A DNA stretch of 64,000 nt from Tetracentron sinense (lineage: Eukaryota; Streptophyta; Magnoliopsida; Trochodendrales; Trochodendraceae): contig CM026556.1 of NCBI GenBank assembly GCA_015143295.1, positions 19,840,547 to 19,904,546 on the forward strand. The letters are read 5' to 3'. This document shows positions 10,374 to 23,245 of the stretch, in pieces. Made by a program: the position numbers and the translations under genes. The notes beneath the pieces were generated by a model. It made no database searches, was not told where the DNA came from, and saw only the letters and a program-made list of their open reading frames with translations. The first letter of the stretch is position 1; every line of letters starts with the position of its first letter.

Positions 10374-13300
10374 CTAAGTGTAGTATCGTTTGACTTTGTC
10401 CATGTTGACAGGCTTTAGGAGGTCTTCGTCATCCATATCTCCGAGTAGAAGAGCGCCGCCTGAGAATTTGTCTCAGAAGATGTATGGGCCTTCATAATTA
10501 GTTGTGAACTTGCCCCTTGGATCAGGGCGGTTTGACAACATCTTCCGAAGAACCAGGTCACCGACTTCAATGCTTCATGGCTTGACCTTTCTGTTGAATA
10601 CCCTAGCCATGCACCTCTGATAGGCCTGAGAATGATTGATGGCTTTCAGTCGCCGTTGTTCGATCAGATTCAGCTGATCGAACCGAGTCTATGCCCATTC
10701 TGCTTCTGAGAATTCTGCTTCCATAAACACCTGGAGTGATGGAATTTCTACTTCAATAGGGAGGACTGCTTCCATACAATAGGCTAGAGAAAACGGTATT
10801 TCCCTAGTTAAAGTTCAGATGGATGTTATGTAGGCCATGGGTGTGTATGGTAGCATCTCATGCCAGGCAGAGTAATTGGTTGTCATCTTCTCTATGATTT
10901 TCTTTATGTTCTTATTGGCGGCTTCAACTGCACCATTAGTCTGTGGCCTGTATGGCGTAAAGTTGTGATGTTGTATTTTGAACTTCTGGCAGAGATTAGT
11001 CATCCCTTTGTTACAGAAGTTGAGAGCATTGTCTGTTACAATCTCATACGGGACTCCGTACTGAAAGTATGCCTCTTTTTAATTTTAGAAGCACAGTTCT
11101 TGGGGGGCATACATCGAATCCCAATATCTGACTAAGATTCTAATCGATTTTATTCAATGAAGGTTAGAATAACATTCACCTTTGCGACTTTGAAATTGTT
11201 AAGTCAAATCCACATAAGAATAGTACTCGCAAAACTTCACAAGTGTCAAGTCTCCTGTCGATTCACACGAACCTTCTTTTTCCTTTAAAGCTTTCTCTAA
11301 TGGAAGCTAATGGCCCTTCCAAATTCCATGCTCTTTTATCTTTTCTTCTTTTCTTTGATCCAAGAACCTTTCTTGATTAAACAAGATCCAATCTTGATCT
11401 TCAAAGAACTTGTTTTTAATCATCAAGATCAAAAACCAAACAAAAAGGAAGAAGGGGAAGGATGACCGTACACCCTCAAAAGGGGAGAGGGCTGGGCTTA
11501 AACTTGAGGAGAGAGAGAGAAAAAAAAATTTTGGAGAATTGTGTATATTCCTTAAAGGGCTGGGCATCCAATCCTTTATATAAGTTCCCTCTTGGTTGCT
11601 TGAATTGTAATCCAATTATAATTCATTAACCTTATCCTAATCCAATTAGGATTCCTCAATAGTTTCCTGTATTGATTATTCTCCTAATCCAATTAGGATT
11701 AATCTTAAAAGAAACTAACCTTATCCATTAGTAACTAATCTTATCCTTATCCAATAAGAAATCTTGAATTAGTAACTAACTAATGGAATCCCTAACAATT
11801 AGGAAATCTTTAATTAGTAACTAACTAACCTTATCCAATAAGGTGTTAATTAATTAGAAACTAATTAAAATAAAACTTCCTCCATGAAGTGGGCGTCCCA
11901 CCCTAGGTGGGTCCCACCCCACATGCCTAAAGGGTTTCCAAAACCCTCTTGGTCACTTGAATTATTCTTTTATAATAATTCCCAATGGGTCCTACCCATT
12001 TGGTTTTTCACATCTAATGTGATTTCACCTTTTAGAGCTTCACTATACCATATAGTGATTACTTAGAGAAATTAATTAATTTAATTAATAATTAAATTAA
12101 ATACTTTAAGAAGGTCCTTGTGTGTGGGATCTAAAGGGATCTCCTATTTCCGGTTGTGGGACCAAGTACTCAACCTTTTGGTTAAAGCATTGTTACTAGG
12201 AAACACCTTTCCTACACTCCATTAGGATTATAGAATTTTATCTATATCTCTGGACTTCCACCAATCACAATTAATGTCCATTAACACAATGTGATTAACC
12301 TCCAGAAATTAGAGAATTGCTTGTAAGTACCATCTCACAATATATTTACAAATAAATCCTTCCACATTCCGATATCACTTGTAAGCTTCCAGGATTGGAA
12401 CAATTCCACTGTCTTAGTCCCTAGCTTATGAATAGAACCCTTTCTCATGATTACTTTTTCATTGAACTGAACCTCCAAAACACTTTTGAAGAAACATTAG
12501 AAAAGAACTGACATATATATTTATATATACTTTTCCATATTAAAAATATCAACTTCGATAAAAATTATTTTACCGAAAAGCACCAGTACTGGATTTAATA
12601 GTTCAGTTCAACAAGTATCACCTTGATATCATTATCTCCAATTAAGGAGTTGTGGATTCCTTATTGAGTGTTTACACACTTCTCCAAACATTGTGTACAT
12701 GACCCAACGTACCTGGAGTTAGTCCTGTGTATTGGACATTGCCGATTGGCACATCAAAGCCATATAGACAGATGTCTGAGAAGATATTAACCTCTCAGGT
12801 CCAAGGACAATTTGTCAAATAGATAACCCTAATACAATCTGATAGTGTATTCCATAGGGTATCCACTAGTGACCCAATTCAGTATTATGTACTTGCTACA
12901 TATACTCACATGTTAGTCAAGAGTCACCACTCTCTGTGAATGAGATTCATTACACTATCTCATAGAACTATACATGTGTAAGCCATGATGAAGTATGACG
13001 CCCAACCAGTACTCTAGAGGCTTCGAACAATATTAGGTTTACAAGGAACTGGAAAATCATATCTCCTCGTAACCTTTGCATGATTTTCCTACAATGTTAC
13101 CTATGGAACTTTATGTCTTCATCATATGAGACAGTAATTAATATAAATACCCTTTATAGTTGGTTGTGTGAATATTACGCTTGTCTAATCAACATAGAAA
13201 AGTCTTTTATTGGCTTTCGAGGGCATATATGTCCAACACGTACCGACAGATGATGTCCTTTTTCAAAAAACGTTGAACCACTAATGTCCGTTGGCATAAG

Positions 13301-13640
13301 AGGCTGTCTCAATCCATTTTGGAAAGTAATCGATTGCAACCAGGATGAATTAATGTCCGTTGGATGCTTTCGGCGCTCCGATGACGTCGATGCCCCAAGC
13401 TGAGAATGGCCAAGGAGCAGTGAGGTTGTGCAGCCTGTTTAGTGATGCATTGACCTTGTCGGTATAGATTTGGCACTGGTGGCACTTCTGTACATGCCGG
13501 CAGTAGTTAGATTCCACGGTGGACCAGTAGTAGCCCAGTCTGAGTATCTTTTCTGAGAGTATCAACCCATTCATGTGTGAGCCGCAAGTTCCTCCATGAA
13601 CTTCTTCGACTACTTATGTTACTTCACTGGTATCTAGGCA
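10374..13640 (-). pseudogene. Tat integrase, split by a solo LTR and broken by stops
   Basis: Read on the minus strand. The zinc-binding part is at 13574-13350 (HVQKCHQCQIY, then WGIDVIG...SNGH). Catalytic-core sequence continues to about 13244 (AIDYFPKW, IICRY). It resumes at 11056 (GVP, TDN, then KFKIQHHN...PYRPQTNGAVEAANK to 10815). A C-terminal part runs on to a natural stop at 10374-10376, with MEAVLPIEVEIPSL near 10770, GDLVLRK near 10540 and a YYT end. Integrase inserts the cDNA copy into host chromosomes. It contains several stop codons (for example TAA after SNGH) besides the 2.2-kb insertion, so it is dead. Confidence 0.85.
11062..13238 (-). mobile_element. Copia-like solo LTR (2177 bp) inserted in the Tat integrase
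   Basis: The ends are TG...CA: on the minus strand TGTTGGACATATATGCCC to GAGGCATACTTTCA. It is flanked by a perfect 5-bp direct repeat CGTAC (11057-11061 and 13239-13243). Integrase reading resumes exactly across the insertion. It is AT-rich, with no gag or pol frame, no internal second LTR and no primer site, so it is best read as a solo LTR left by LTR-LTR recombination. The TGTTGGACATAT start is common in plant copia LTRs; that lineage call is from recall of the family. Confidence 0.85.
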
Positions 13641-14443
13641 TCTAAGCCAGATTAGGTTCAGCGACCTTTAGTACAAGATTCCTCTGGAGAGGATGAACTG
13701 AATGGCCAGTCTTCTGATTATCCGGCAGTCTCTTTTGGTAGCATCGAGTGGGAGGTCCCATCCTCAAGGTATTGCTTGATGTCCGCATACCAAGGCTTGT
13801 TGTCTGGTACTTCTTTGATCTAAAGGCAGTAGGTAGGTTGATCTAGTTGCTTAATTTCGATTGGCCAGAGCATGATGCCCTTGGGAATTTGAACCATGGA
13901 AGCCAGAGTGGTCAGTGCATCGGTGAATCTGTTGTGGTTCCTAGAACTGTGACTGAAGCTGACTCTTCTGAACTGCATGATTAGCACGTTGAGGTAGGCC
14001 AAGTACGAGACTAACCTTGCTTCTCAGATGGCCCAAGATTCATTTGCCTAACAGATTACCAAAGATGAGTTGCCGTAGACATCTATCTCTTCAATCCTGA
14101 TGTCCAGGGCTTCTTTCAGACTGGCTATGCATGCCTCATATTCTGCTTCGTTGTTTGAGCATCTAAATTTCAGCTTGACTGAGATGGGGAGATGTACTCC
14201 CCTAGGAGAGATCAGGATTGCTCCTGCCCCGTGTCCATAACTGTTAGCGGCTCCATCGAAGTACAGCTCCGAGCTGAGGTACTCTTGCTCTTCTGCTTCT
14301 GCATACAGGATGACTTCATCTGGAAACTGATCATGTACTGAAACATAGTCTTGTGCTGGACTGTGGGCCAGGTGATCTGTAATTGTCTGCCCTTTGATTG
14401 ACTTCTGAGTCATGTATATGATGTCGAATTCAGACAATATCAT
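13640..14443 (-). pseudogene. Tat second (archaeal-type) RNase H and linker to integrase
   Basis: The minus-strand frame at 14443-14048 shows ELYFDGAANSYGHGAGA (first Asp) and CSNNEAEYEACI (catalytic Glu). This pattern is typical of the extra RNase H found between the first RNase H and integrase in Tat/Ogre elements. A stop splits it near 14047; the frame at 14002-13820 (FTDALTTLASMV) is its C-terminal continuation. Confidence 0.75.
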
Positions 14444-15640
14444 GAACCATCGGGCTATCCTCCCGGTGGTGGCTGGCTTTTCCAGAAAGTACTTGAGTGG
14501 GTCTATCCGGGAGATCAGGATTGCTGGGTAGGAAAGCAGATAGTGCTAAAGATGCTAAGTAGCTCAAACCAGTGCCAGATAAATTTTCTCGAGCTGGCTG
14601 TATCTCTCTTCATACTCTAATAGGCGCTTACTGATGTAGTAGATGACTTACTCTATTTTGCCTGTCTCGTCATGTTGTGGCAAGACACACCCCATGGAAG
14701 TCTCTTGTATTGAGATATAGAGTAGCAGTGGTCGTCCCGGTGTAGGAGGCACGAGTACTGGAGGATGGAGGAGATATTGCTTTATTCTGTCAAAGGCTTC
14801 CTAGCACTCGGCTGTTCAAACTGTTGGCACATTCTTCCAGAGAAGTTTGAAGATTGGCTCGCATATCAGAGTGAGCTGATAGATGAATCGACTGATGTAC
14901 TGAATTCTACCCAAGAATCTGTGGATTTCCTTTTCAGTCTGGGGAGCTGGCATTTCGATGATAGCCCTGGCTTTAGCTGGATCGATCTCAAGGCTTCTTT
15001 TGCTGACTATGAAGCCGAGGAGCTTTCCTGAAGAGGTTCTAAAGACACATTTGGTCAAATTCAGTCTCAGGCCGAACTCTCGGAGTCTGTCACAAAGTCT
15101 CTTCAAGTCTTTAGGGTGCTGCCTGGCAGTTGGAGATTTGACGATCATGTCATCCACATAGATTTCAATCGACTTATGGATCATGTCATGGAATAGTACT
15201 GTCATGGTTCTCTGGTAGGTTGCCCTTACGTTCTTGAGTCCAAAGGGCATCACCTTGTAGTAGAACATGCCCCAATGTGTGATGAATGAGGTTTTCTCTA
15301 TATCTTCTTCTGCCATTCTAATATGGTTGTATCTGAAGAAACCATCCATGAATGAGAGTGTCTCGTTCCCTGCAGTATTGTCGATCAGGATGTCGATGTA
15401 CGGGAGTAGGAAGTTATCTTTAGGGCTCACCTTGCTCAAATTCTGGTAGTCGATGCACATCCGGACCTTGCCGTCCTGCTTGGGTACCGGTACAATGTTA
15501 GCTAACCACTCAGGATAGGTTGTTACTGACAGGAAGCCTGCTTTGATTGGCTTCTCTACCTCTTCTTTGACCTTTTGTGACTATTTGGGCCTCATTCGTC
15601 TTAGTGTCTGCTTAACTGGTCTAACTTCAGGGTTCAGGGG
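14444..15640 (-). pseudogene. Tat reverse transcriptase plus first RNase H
   Basis: The open frame 15460-14816 covers most of the RT palm: CIDYQNLSK, LPYIDILIDNTAG, SFMDGF.RYNHI, VMPFGLKN and the catalytic YVDDMIVKS, followed by LGFIVSKRSLEIDP. Upstream on the minus strand, 15640-15461 reads as the RT start (VPKQDGKVRMCIDY). Downstream, 14815-14444 reads as the first RNase H region with stops (YYISKRLL near 14620). Its role was cDNA synthesis and template RNA removal. Sequence match to the Tat/Ogre RT type is strong; the frame is interrupted at both ends. Confidence 0.85.
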
Positions 15641-15691
15641 CAATCTATGTACCACCAACGCTGGGTCTAAGCCGAGCATGTCTACATATGA

Positions 15692-17257
15692 CTAGGCAAA
15701 GACGTCGTGGTAGCTCTTCAGAAAGCTAATCATGTCTGTTCTATATTGCGGGCTCATGGTTATGCTGATTTTGAGTAGCTGGGGACTATCTGCGGATCCC
15801 AGGTTCACTATCTCGGTGTTCTCCATGTTTGACTGCAGTAGCCCTTCACTATGTTCCAAGAAGTCCAGAATCTCCTGAGGCGGTTCCTCTTCCTGCTTTG
15901 AGTCATACTCCACTTCAAAAAGTTCAAGGAGGGTTCGAGGGGTAGCCCTGTTAGAGGTGATTTCCTGGTAAATCAATTAGCTTAAGTTTAGCATGCTTAT
16001 GATTTCGTTGTTTTTGTTGGCTTCAGGACACTAGGCCTTCCAGGGGAAGAGTCTGTGTGATTTTCTCATCAGCCGATATGAAATGTTTGTTTTTGAAAAC
16101 ATGATTTTGAGTCAAAACATCTGATTTTCATTGATAAAATAGATGAATGTTTACAAAAATGACTCAAACAAAAAGAGGCCAACAGTGGCCTGACATTTGG
16201 ATTTTACAATGGGAGTAAAAGAGAGATAGATGGAGGAGAAGGGTGATGCTTGGTCACTGCTAGCTTGGACCAACCTGTCCTGCACTGTGCTTACCTCGGC
16301 CCTGAATGACCTCAATAGTGAGAGCCTCAATCCACCAATGGATTAGTGGCTGGCAACTGGATGACGCTTCGGCACTATTAGAGAAGGTGCAGACCTGCTC
16401 TCCCGCTAGATCTTCTACTTCGGTAGTATCTTCGACAGTCAACTCATCGAACATCTGGGCCATGCTGAAAGCCTGTGGATCGGGAATCCCCGAAGATTCA
16501 ACACTGGGCTGGGGGTTAAGGCGACTGGTGCAACAGAGGTGTTGAAGTAGGATTGGAAGGTTCCAATTGGGAAAGTCATGGAAATGTGGGGTCGGAGTTT
16601 TGGTTTTGCCGGTCGACTATTCTTCCTTGTTAGCTTGGAGAGATAGTCATCAAACTTGGGTTTGTAACCCAATCCAAAGGGCGGAGTGTACCGAGGAAGT
16701 AGGTATCTCTTTTTCATTCCTTGATTCCTACTTCTCAGGCCTAACTCTGGTTGGTAGTTCATCTTGGCCATCATCTTGACAAATGGTGGTAGCTGCTTCT
16801 TGTTCTGTTCTTCTATCTGAGCGATAGAACTAACCTGCTCAAATTGATATGTCATAAAGGCAGTTTCTTGCCCTAGCTCCTGGATGTCTCCGAGGGAACT
16901 TGCCAACTCCTCTGACGGGATCACAACTATGTGGTCATCCTGAATAAACTTGATTCTCTAGTGAAGAGAGGAAGGAATGGCTCTGGCCATGTGGATCCAC
17001 GGCCTCCCAAGGAGCAAAGTGAATGAAGCAGGTACATTCATGACTTGGAAATTTGTAGTGAAATGAGCAGGTCCGACCCCGATGGTCAGGTTGATGTCGC
17101 CCAGATTCTGTCTTGTCGAGTTATCAAAAGCCTTGATTATCATGGGTCTCTTCTTCACCTGACTGAGATTTATACCCAAGCTTTGGAGTGATGATAAGGT
17201 GCAGACGTTTAGGCCAGAGCCGTTATCGATGAGCACAGATGATAAAGTTCTGTCCAT
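15692..17257 (-). pseudogene. Tat protease and protease-RT linker
   Basis: The minus-strand frame 17257-16958 begins near VLIDNGSGLNV, an aspartic protease active-site variant (D-N-G-S), and ends with LLLGRPWIHMA, the second conserved protease block. Frames 16924-16439 and 15976-15692 in the same direction are the linker to RT, rich in Glu and Pro, with family-like ends such as YRTDMISFLKSYHDVFA just before RT. They are broken by stops. Confidence 0.75.
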
Positions 17258-17881
17258 GCACTATACTGTGATGTAGAATGCCCGAGTATGGTCCCTGTCG
17301 CCATCCGATATTTCTTCTTCCGTAAAGGAGATAACTCTAGCACTTACCCCACCATATGCCCTAGCTTTTAGGGCGTGATGCTTAGTGTTACATGGGCGCT
17401 GTTAAATACCCGGAGAAGCTGCTTTCGGTGATGCTCGAAAGTCAAAAGGAGATCCATGATGGACATCTGGGCTGGTATCTTGCTTAGTTGTTGTGCCATA
17501 TTGAATTCTTCTACTTTCTCCAATATTTTTAGCAGGACTGCAAAGTATGATGCTTCCTTCTCTGGGTCTCGTACCCTTACTTTTTCTGCCTCTCTTCCTT
17601 TACCTTTTGTTAGCTCAGCTACTGGAGGTTAGTACACCCAGCCAGATTGGGTGAGATTGGCTATGCTTTCACTCTCCATGATAAGAGAGTGAGGAGCAAG
17701 TACATGGTTGAGGGTGAAAGGCTGAGGGGGGATGTAAGGGATCCTGATAGGGCCGGTAGAGGTAGAGACTTGAGCTGATGCTATGGCCCAATTGGCAGGA
17801 CAGGGGATTGTGTAGACAATCTGTCTTCTTCAAGTTCAAGAGCGGGGATCCGTACTGGGGTTGGATGGCTTGGATGTCTAA

Positions 17882-19823
17882 CTAAAGGATGGGGATTATG
17901 ACAAGGGGTCGGTAAGAGGGCTTTATGAGCTGCCCTGCCCCAGGCTCTTCCCAATGAATGAAGTTGACTTGATTGTTATATAGGTGTAATGGTGCCTGGT
18001 TAATGCTGGTATTAATGGAGGCCAGCTCAACCCTTCCGTCATCCAAAAGATCTTGGATGGCGCACTTCAGGCCAATGCAATAGTCAGTGACATGGCCTGG
18101 ACCTTGATGGAAGGCGCAGTGATGATCGGCTCTGTAGTTTTTGTTTTGTTTGTCGAGGGGCAAGAGAGGAGTAGGGCCTCTTAAGGTGAGGAGACCCTAC
18201 TTAGTAAAAAGGTCCAGAAGGTGGCTGAGTGAGTAAGGAAGAGGGGTAACATTTCTGAGGGGTAAGTCTTGTTGACGGTTTTGCCCCTGGTTAGGTTGGA
18301 CTGGCTAGGTGTTTCTGACAGCTGGCTGCTACTGAACTACTGGAGTTGGTAATCTGATGGGTGTTATGGAAGCAACCATATATACATCTTCTTTCTTTTG
18401 GTGGTCACTAGGACCGATGTTCCTGCTGGATAAGGTAATTGTCTTGGGAGGGGCAAACCCTAGACTAGAGTGGATGGCTCCACTCTTGATGACAGTCTCG
18501 ATGCGGGCACCTATCTTGACGATGTGCCGAAATCCACCACGGGTAAAGTCACCATCAGTGTAGAGTAGGGCTACTTTAGAGTGCCCATAAACATGCTCGC
18601 CAGCTCTTCTTTAGGGATTGGAGTTGGGATTTTTATTGCCATCTTCCTCCAGCGGGTGGCGTATTCCAGGAATGATTCGTTGTCGCACTGGCTCATTTGT
18701 TCGGCTGGCTCATCTGAGGTTGGATCTCCTAGTTAAAGGAATACTGCTACACAAAGCAGTCCATGGCATCCTGTCAAGGCTTGACCTTCTGTTTGTCCAC
18801 AGACATCCACCATGTAAGGGTTGCCCTCTTTAGACTTTTTTGAAAGTACTAGATGAGCAGGGGCTAGTTTCTATTGTGCTGGACCATGTCCCCCAGGTAT
18901 AACTATAGATGTTGTTTCGAGCAGCCTGTGCCATCATATTTATCAAAGTCTGGTACCTTGAAGCCTGCGAGAATAACATCACCTGATGAGAAAGTTAGGT
19001 CCTTTAAAGATAGACTGGTACTGGTAGACGCACCCTTCATTCTCCTCATCTCTTCTTTCATCAGCTTGATCTCCTCATATTGATCCCTGAGGGACGGAGT
19101 AAGGTCTGAAAATGATGGCGATCCTGATTGACGTGTGAGGATTTAGGCTGCTCATCATATTGATCATATTCTTCACCTCTGCCCGTCGCGGATATAGGGT
19201 TAGGTATAATGAGGGGGATAGGGTGAGGCTCTGGAATAGGTTTCTCGGATGATTCACCGAGTCGGGATCTAGGTAGAGGGTTCATCAATTCGAACACCAA
19301 TTAGAATCTTTAGGGATTCCAGAACACTGTCGATCTTTGCTTGTATGGCCGTGATGTCCCTGTCATAAGTTTGTAGGATTTCACTAGTTCGTTGATGTTG
19401 ATCTGTAAGTTCTACCATTGAGTCTGAGTTGCTTACTGATTGGGCTATGTATGTTACTATCTCTGTGATTGGTACCTCTATCAGAACTGTGTCAGGGGCT
19501 GCTGCTTCTGCCAGAATTACAGTTATAGAGCGAGTCATGGGTCGGCTCATACAACTAAAAAGAATGCAACGGCTAATCACGATTATGCATAACTTGCAAA
19601 GGAGAATACAGGGAAAAGATTTTTCATTGATGTATAATTGGTGAGTACAAGGCAATGGGACTAAAAAAAGAGAAAAAGACTCGATCCTAGGTAGGCCCAT
19701 CAGGGATCGCGAAGTCAAGTGACCGAGGCACTCTGTTAAGGTCCATGATCTATTGTTGTAGGGATGTGATCTCAACCTCCATGTTGTCAATTGTTTCTGT
19801 AGTGTTGAACATTCGAAATCCAA
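17882..19823 (-). pseudogene. Tat gag (capsid/nucleocapsid) remnant
   Basis: The minus-strand frame 18163-17882 contains CAFHQGPGHVTDYC, a CCHC-like motif characteristic of Tat gag C-termini, followed by an IQDLLDDG segment. The frame 19823-19269 carries the N-terminal side (ESLKILIG near its end) and lies in the expected order. Between them the reading is broken by many stops. The product would have formed the particle core. Confidence 0.65.
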
Positions 19824-20050
19824 ACTGTCGGATCCTCTCGGTCATCTCAACTTTTGCACTGTCAAGCTGCTCTTGGTAGAAGTGCAGCTAGGCCCTGATA
19901 ATGGTTGTCTCTTTGGCATCGCCCTTGTGTCTCCTCTAGAGAGACTGGACTGTCTGCTCGAGCTGCTCAACTTGTTCTTGCGTGGCTTAGAGTTCACGGC
20001 TCTGCTCCGCTTCCTGTTGCCTGAATGCTCACAAGGCTTTCCGTAGCCTT
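19742..20050 (-). pseudogene. Coiled-coil-type frame upstream of Tat gag
   Basis: One minus-strand frame, interrupted by about four stops, reads as a Gln/Glu/Leu-rich helix (RQQEAEQSREL, QEQVEQLEQTVQSL, QLDSAKVEMTERI). The heptad-like composition suggests a coiled coil. Ogre/Tat elements often have an extra ORF or extended gag N-terminus before gag; this may be its relic. Confidence 0.5.
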
Positions 20051-20568
20051 TTCTCTTTTTGCTGGATTAGGAGTTGTCTCTCCAGAAAGATGTCTCTCTA
20101 AGGAACCACCATTTCAACTAGGGGTATGGTTCCGTGTGATGGACCTAAGATTGGTGTGGGCAGTTCCTTGGGTGCGGGAATATCGGGTGGAATGTCAGGA
20201 TCTCCCACCCACAATTGGTATGTTGAATCGATCGATGGTCCTAATATAACCACAAAATCAGGCCATTGATCTCATCTGGAGCTTCACCAATCTGACTAGA
20301 AATGGCGAGTGAGTCTGTTGGAGGGCACTGAGAAGGTGATCCAATCATTTCCCAGCCAGTCTATCACTGGGATGCACTGAGGGAATCCAAACTATCGGAA
20401 GACTCGGAGTGATGTATAAACTGCGGAGCCTGTAAGACCAGCAAGAATCATGCATTGTCTGCTGGTTATGACGACACGAGGTACTCTTCTCAGGATAAGC
20501 CACTCGCATTATTATATGATCTCTTCCGTTGTCAGGGTTTGGAGAAGCTAGTAGAGCTTCCTGATGTT

Positions 20569-22888
20569 TGTAGCCACTCACCTTTATAATCCTCCTATTT
20601 CTATGAAATGAGAAAATTTAAAGAACTCTAAGTGTTAAGAAGTAGTATTCCTAAGTCGAATATATCGAAAACCTGAGTTACTAAAACCCATTTGCGGATC
20701 AGTCGACTTCAGGGGCAATTTAGTTAATAAATAAAGAAGAAATTAGAAATTTTAACATACCAAGAATGTTCCCCTTCGAAAGACGAATCCAACGTAAGTT
20801 GAATCGTCAAAATCGGGAAACCGAGTCAAAAGTTATGGTCGAATTACCAAAGTAGGGGGAAAACTGGGAGAAAACAATATCTGGAAGGTGCGATCGATCG
20901 CAAGTTTGATGCGATCGATCGCATGCAGGCAAATTGGGTCCCAAACTCTCGAGGTCATATGCGATAGATGGATTCCCCAGGCGCGATAGATCGCAAGGTT
21001 CTGCGATCGATCGCAAGAATGTGTGATCGATCGCATACAGGGGGGAATCAGACCAATATGTTCGGGTTCATGTGCGATAGTTCTCATCCAGGTGCGATCG
21101 ATCGCATGCGGTAGCAGATTCCGAAATTGAGGGTTTTAACCCTTGATCTACTTGAGGGTTTTCATTTTGGGGCATTTCTAACCTAGAGGAGAGAAAGAGG
21201 GAAGAGAAAGGGTAAGATCATTTTGAAGAAATCCTCCAAGGAGCTTGGATTGAGAGATCAAAGGGAGTTCAAGCTTGGGAGATTTGCAAGCAAGATCCTC
21301 CCCAAAGCATCACGAGTTCTCCATACCCAAGAGGGGTTCTTCTTCAAGGTTGGGACTCCAAGTCAAGGGTGTTCTTCAACCCCAAATCAAGGTCGGTACC
21401 CTACACTACCCTCCTAGTTCATAGTCTCTTTTATTTTATGTTTTTCCCTAAATTTCTAAGCAAGATAATGTGGGGATGAATGGATGAATGAATGGTGGTG
21501 TGGATGTGAATGGGCGATTAAATGCCGTGTGTTTGTTGTAATGAATGAAATGGGGAAGGCATTGTACCAATAATGAATACACATGTGTGTTGTGATCGTT
21601 AACCCAGCTAGAAATTCAAGATTTAGGATTAACCATAATGCACATACCACGTGTTTGATGAAATGCCAATGTGAAGGAGATAAGTTGTAAATCAAGAAAT
21701 GCATGCTTAGAAGCTTACAAAAATTGTCAGGGTTTATGATAGTGTGATATGTTGCTTTCCCTGAATTGGTATGAATATTGATTTGCTCAAATTATTGATG
21801 TTCTATATATTGCAAAATCCCCAAATTGTCATATTTAATTTCAAATAAAAGTATGCACACGATTCCACGAGCACGACATGTATGACATGTTTTACCGACG
21901 GTTTGCAAGAGTAAGGATGTTAGGGGTGGGACATATCTTACGATATGTTTTACCTTGCTTTTGACAAGAGGACAAGAACAAGCATTTATTAGGAGGGAGT
22001 TTACACTTCCCTCCCTTCCATGAGGGGTCTCCCCTCACTCACAAGTGCATTGCATTAAAGAAGGGTCTCCCTTCCCTCTCAATGCATATCACGAAAACCA
22101 TTCCCTCTCAAGGCATCTCACAAGTACATAAGTATGTTAAATTCCCAAGCAAGCACGCATGACAAGCATGGTACACGCATGACACGCATGATACAAGCAC
22201 GACACACATGACACGACACGACACGACAAAACAAGACACATGACAAGACAAGTTTTAAAGGATGAAGTGAGGATTTTAAGTCAAGTCAAGTGCATGATGT
22301 TTTCAAAGAGATTTATCGATTTTTATGAAATGCAAGCATGAATATAAACTGTTTTACTTTCTTGTTATGATATGAATCGCTTCCTGTCTTATATTGTATT
22401 TGCTATGCTATGGTTGTTGGTTAGTGTTTGGTACCCGCTGAGAATTTCATGCTCAACCGTACTTCTTATGTCGGCAGGTGATAGCGGAGTGGTTGCTCCT
22501 TTTGATATTTGTGCTCCGAGCCCTTGGGTGGAGGAGTATGTCGAGGAACCTGTGGAGGAACCTCCGATAGAGGGTTATTATTAGAGGTGGTAGATTCTGA
22601 GTGAATAGCTGTGGGTGAGTTGAGAGAGTTGTACTCATGTATTTTGGCGGGCTTGTCCGTACTTTCTTGTGTGTATCTTTTTGTATAAACTTGGATCACA
22701 TACATATATACTTAGAGGTTTGGTTAAGTCTTCCGCTGTGCTATGTTAGAGTATGTTTCCGCTATTATGTCCTCTATTGTATATGCTCCAGGTCTTTTGC
22801 AGGTTATTTTGGTCAAGCAAGTCATGCAAGTTATGATGAGTCTTCCAAGATTCACTCTAACTCTTAGGGTGGGTTTTGGGTTGCGACA
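20569..22888 (+). mobile_element. 5' LTR of old Tekay element (start truncated)
   Basis: It ends GGTTGCGACA just before the primer site. It starts at TGTAGCCACTCACC, where the other copy has TGTAGAGCCCCAG and about 50 more bases before CCTTTGTAATCC. It holds TGCGATCGATCGCA palindromes (20889-21106) and CATGACACG-like short repeats (about 22155-22240). Confidence 0.8.
20889..21106. repeat. Cluster of TGCGATCGATCGCA palindromes
   Basis: Perfect 14-bp palindromes at 20889-20902, 20910-20923, 21002-21015 and 21093-21106, with decayed copies at about 20960, 20981, 21022 and 21072 (mostly single changes). They lie in the first part of the LTR (U3). Confidence 0.9.
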
Positions 22889-22892
22889 GAGA

Positions 22893-22904
22893 TGGTATCA
22901 GAGC
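22893..22904 (+). other. Primer binding site (tRNA-iMet type)
   Basis: TGGTATCAGAGC, the standard initiator-methionine primer site of plant LTR elements, 4 bp after the LTR end. Confidence 0.9.
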
Positions 22905-23245
22905 TTAGGCCTTAGGTCTTTAAGGTCACTTAGAATCTAGTACCACGGCTTGACAAGAGCATATATTAGGAAGCAAATTAAGAAGGAAATAAGTCAGAAG
23001 TGAGTCATGATTCCAAGTGTGAGACTAAACTTTAGTCAAAGTCTAAAATGGTTGCTTCAACCAAGTACGGGTCTTAGGGACGTTAGAACACCAAAGTATA
23101 ATATTATAAATACACCGATGGTTATGATGTGATGTATATTAGTATTATACAACTTATACAAATTGAATTGTTGTGAAGGAAAATTATGATAAATTGTGGT
23201 TCCAAGTTAGACTCATGTGGTGTTATTGTCCTCAGGACGTTAGTC

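Noticed and set aside
20889-21106. Bacterial-type operator or origin cluster (GATC-rich palindromes)
   Set aside because: It lies in a plant Tekay LTR and is repeated in both LTRs; no bacterial sequence is present.
23186-23245. Upstream ATG at 23186 as the gag start of the old Tekay element
   Set aside because: The young element's gag begins at the position equivalent to 23246, and the 20 codons before it have no family match.
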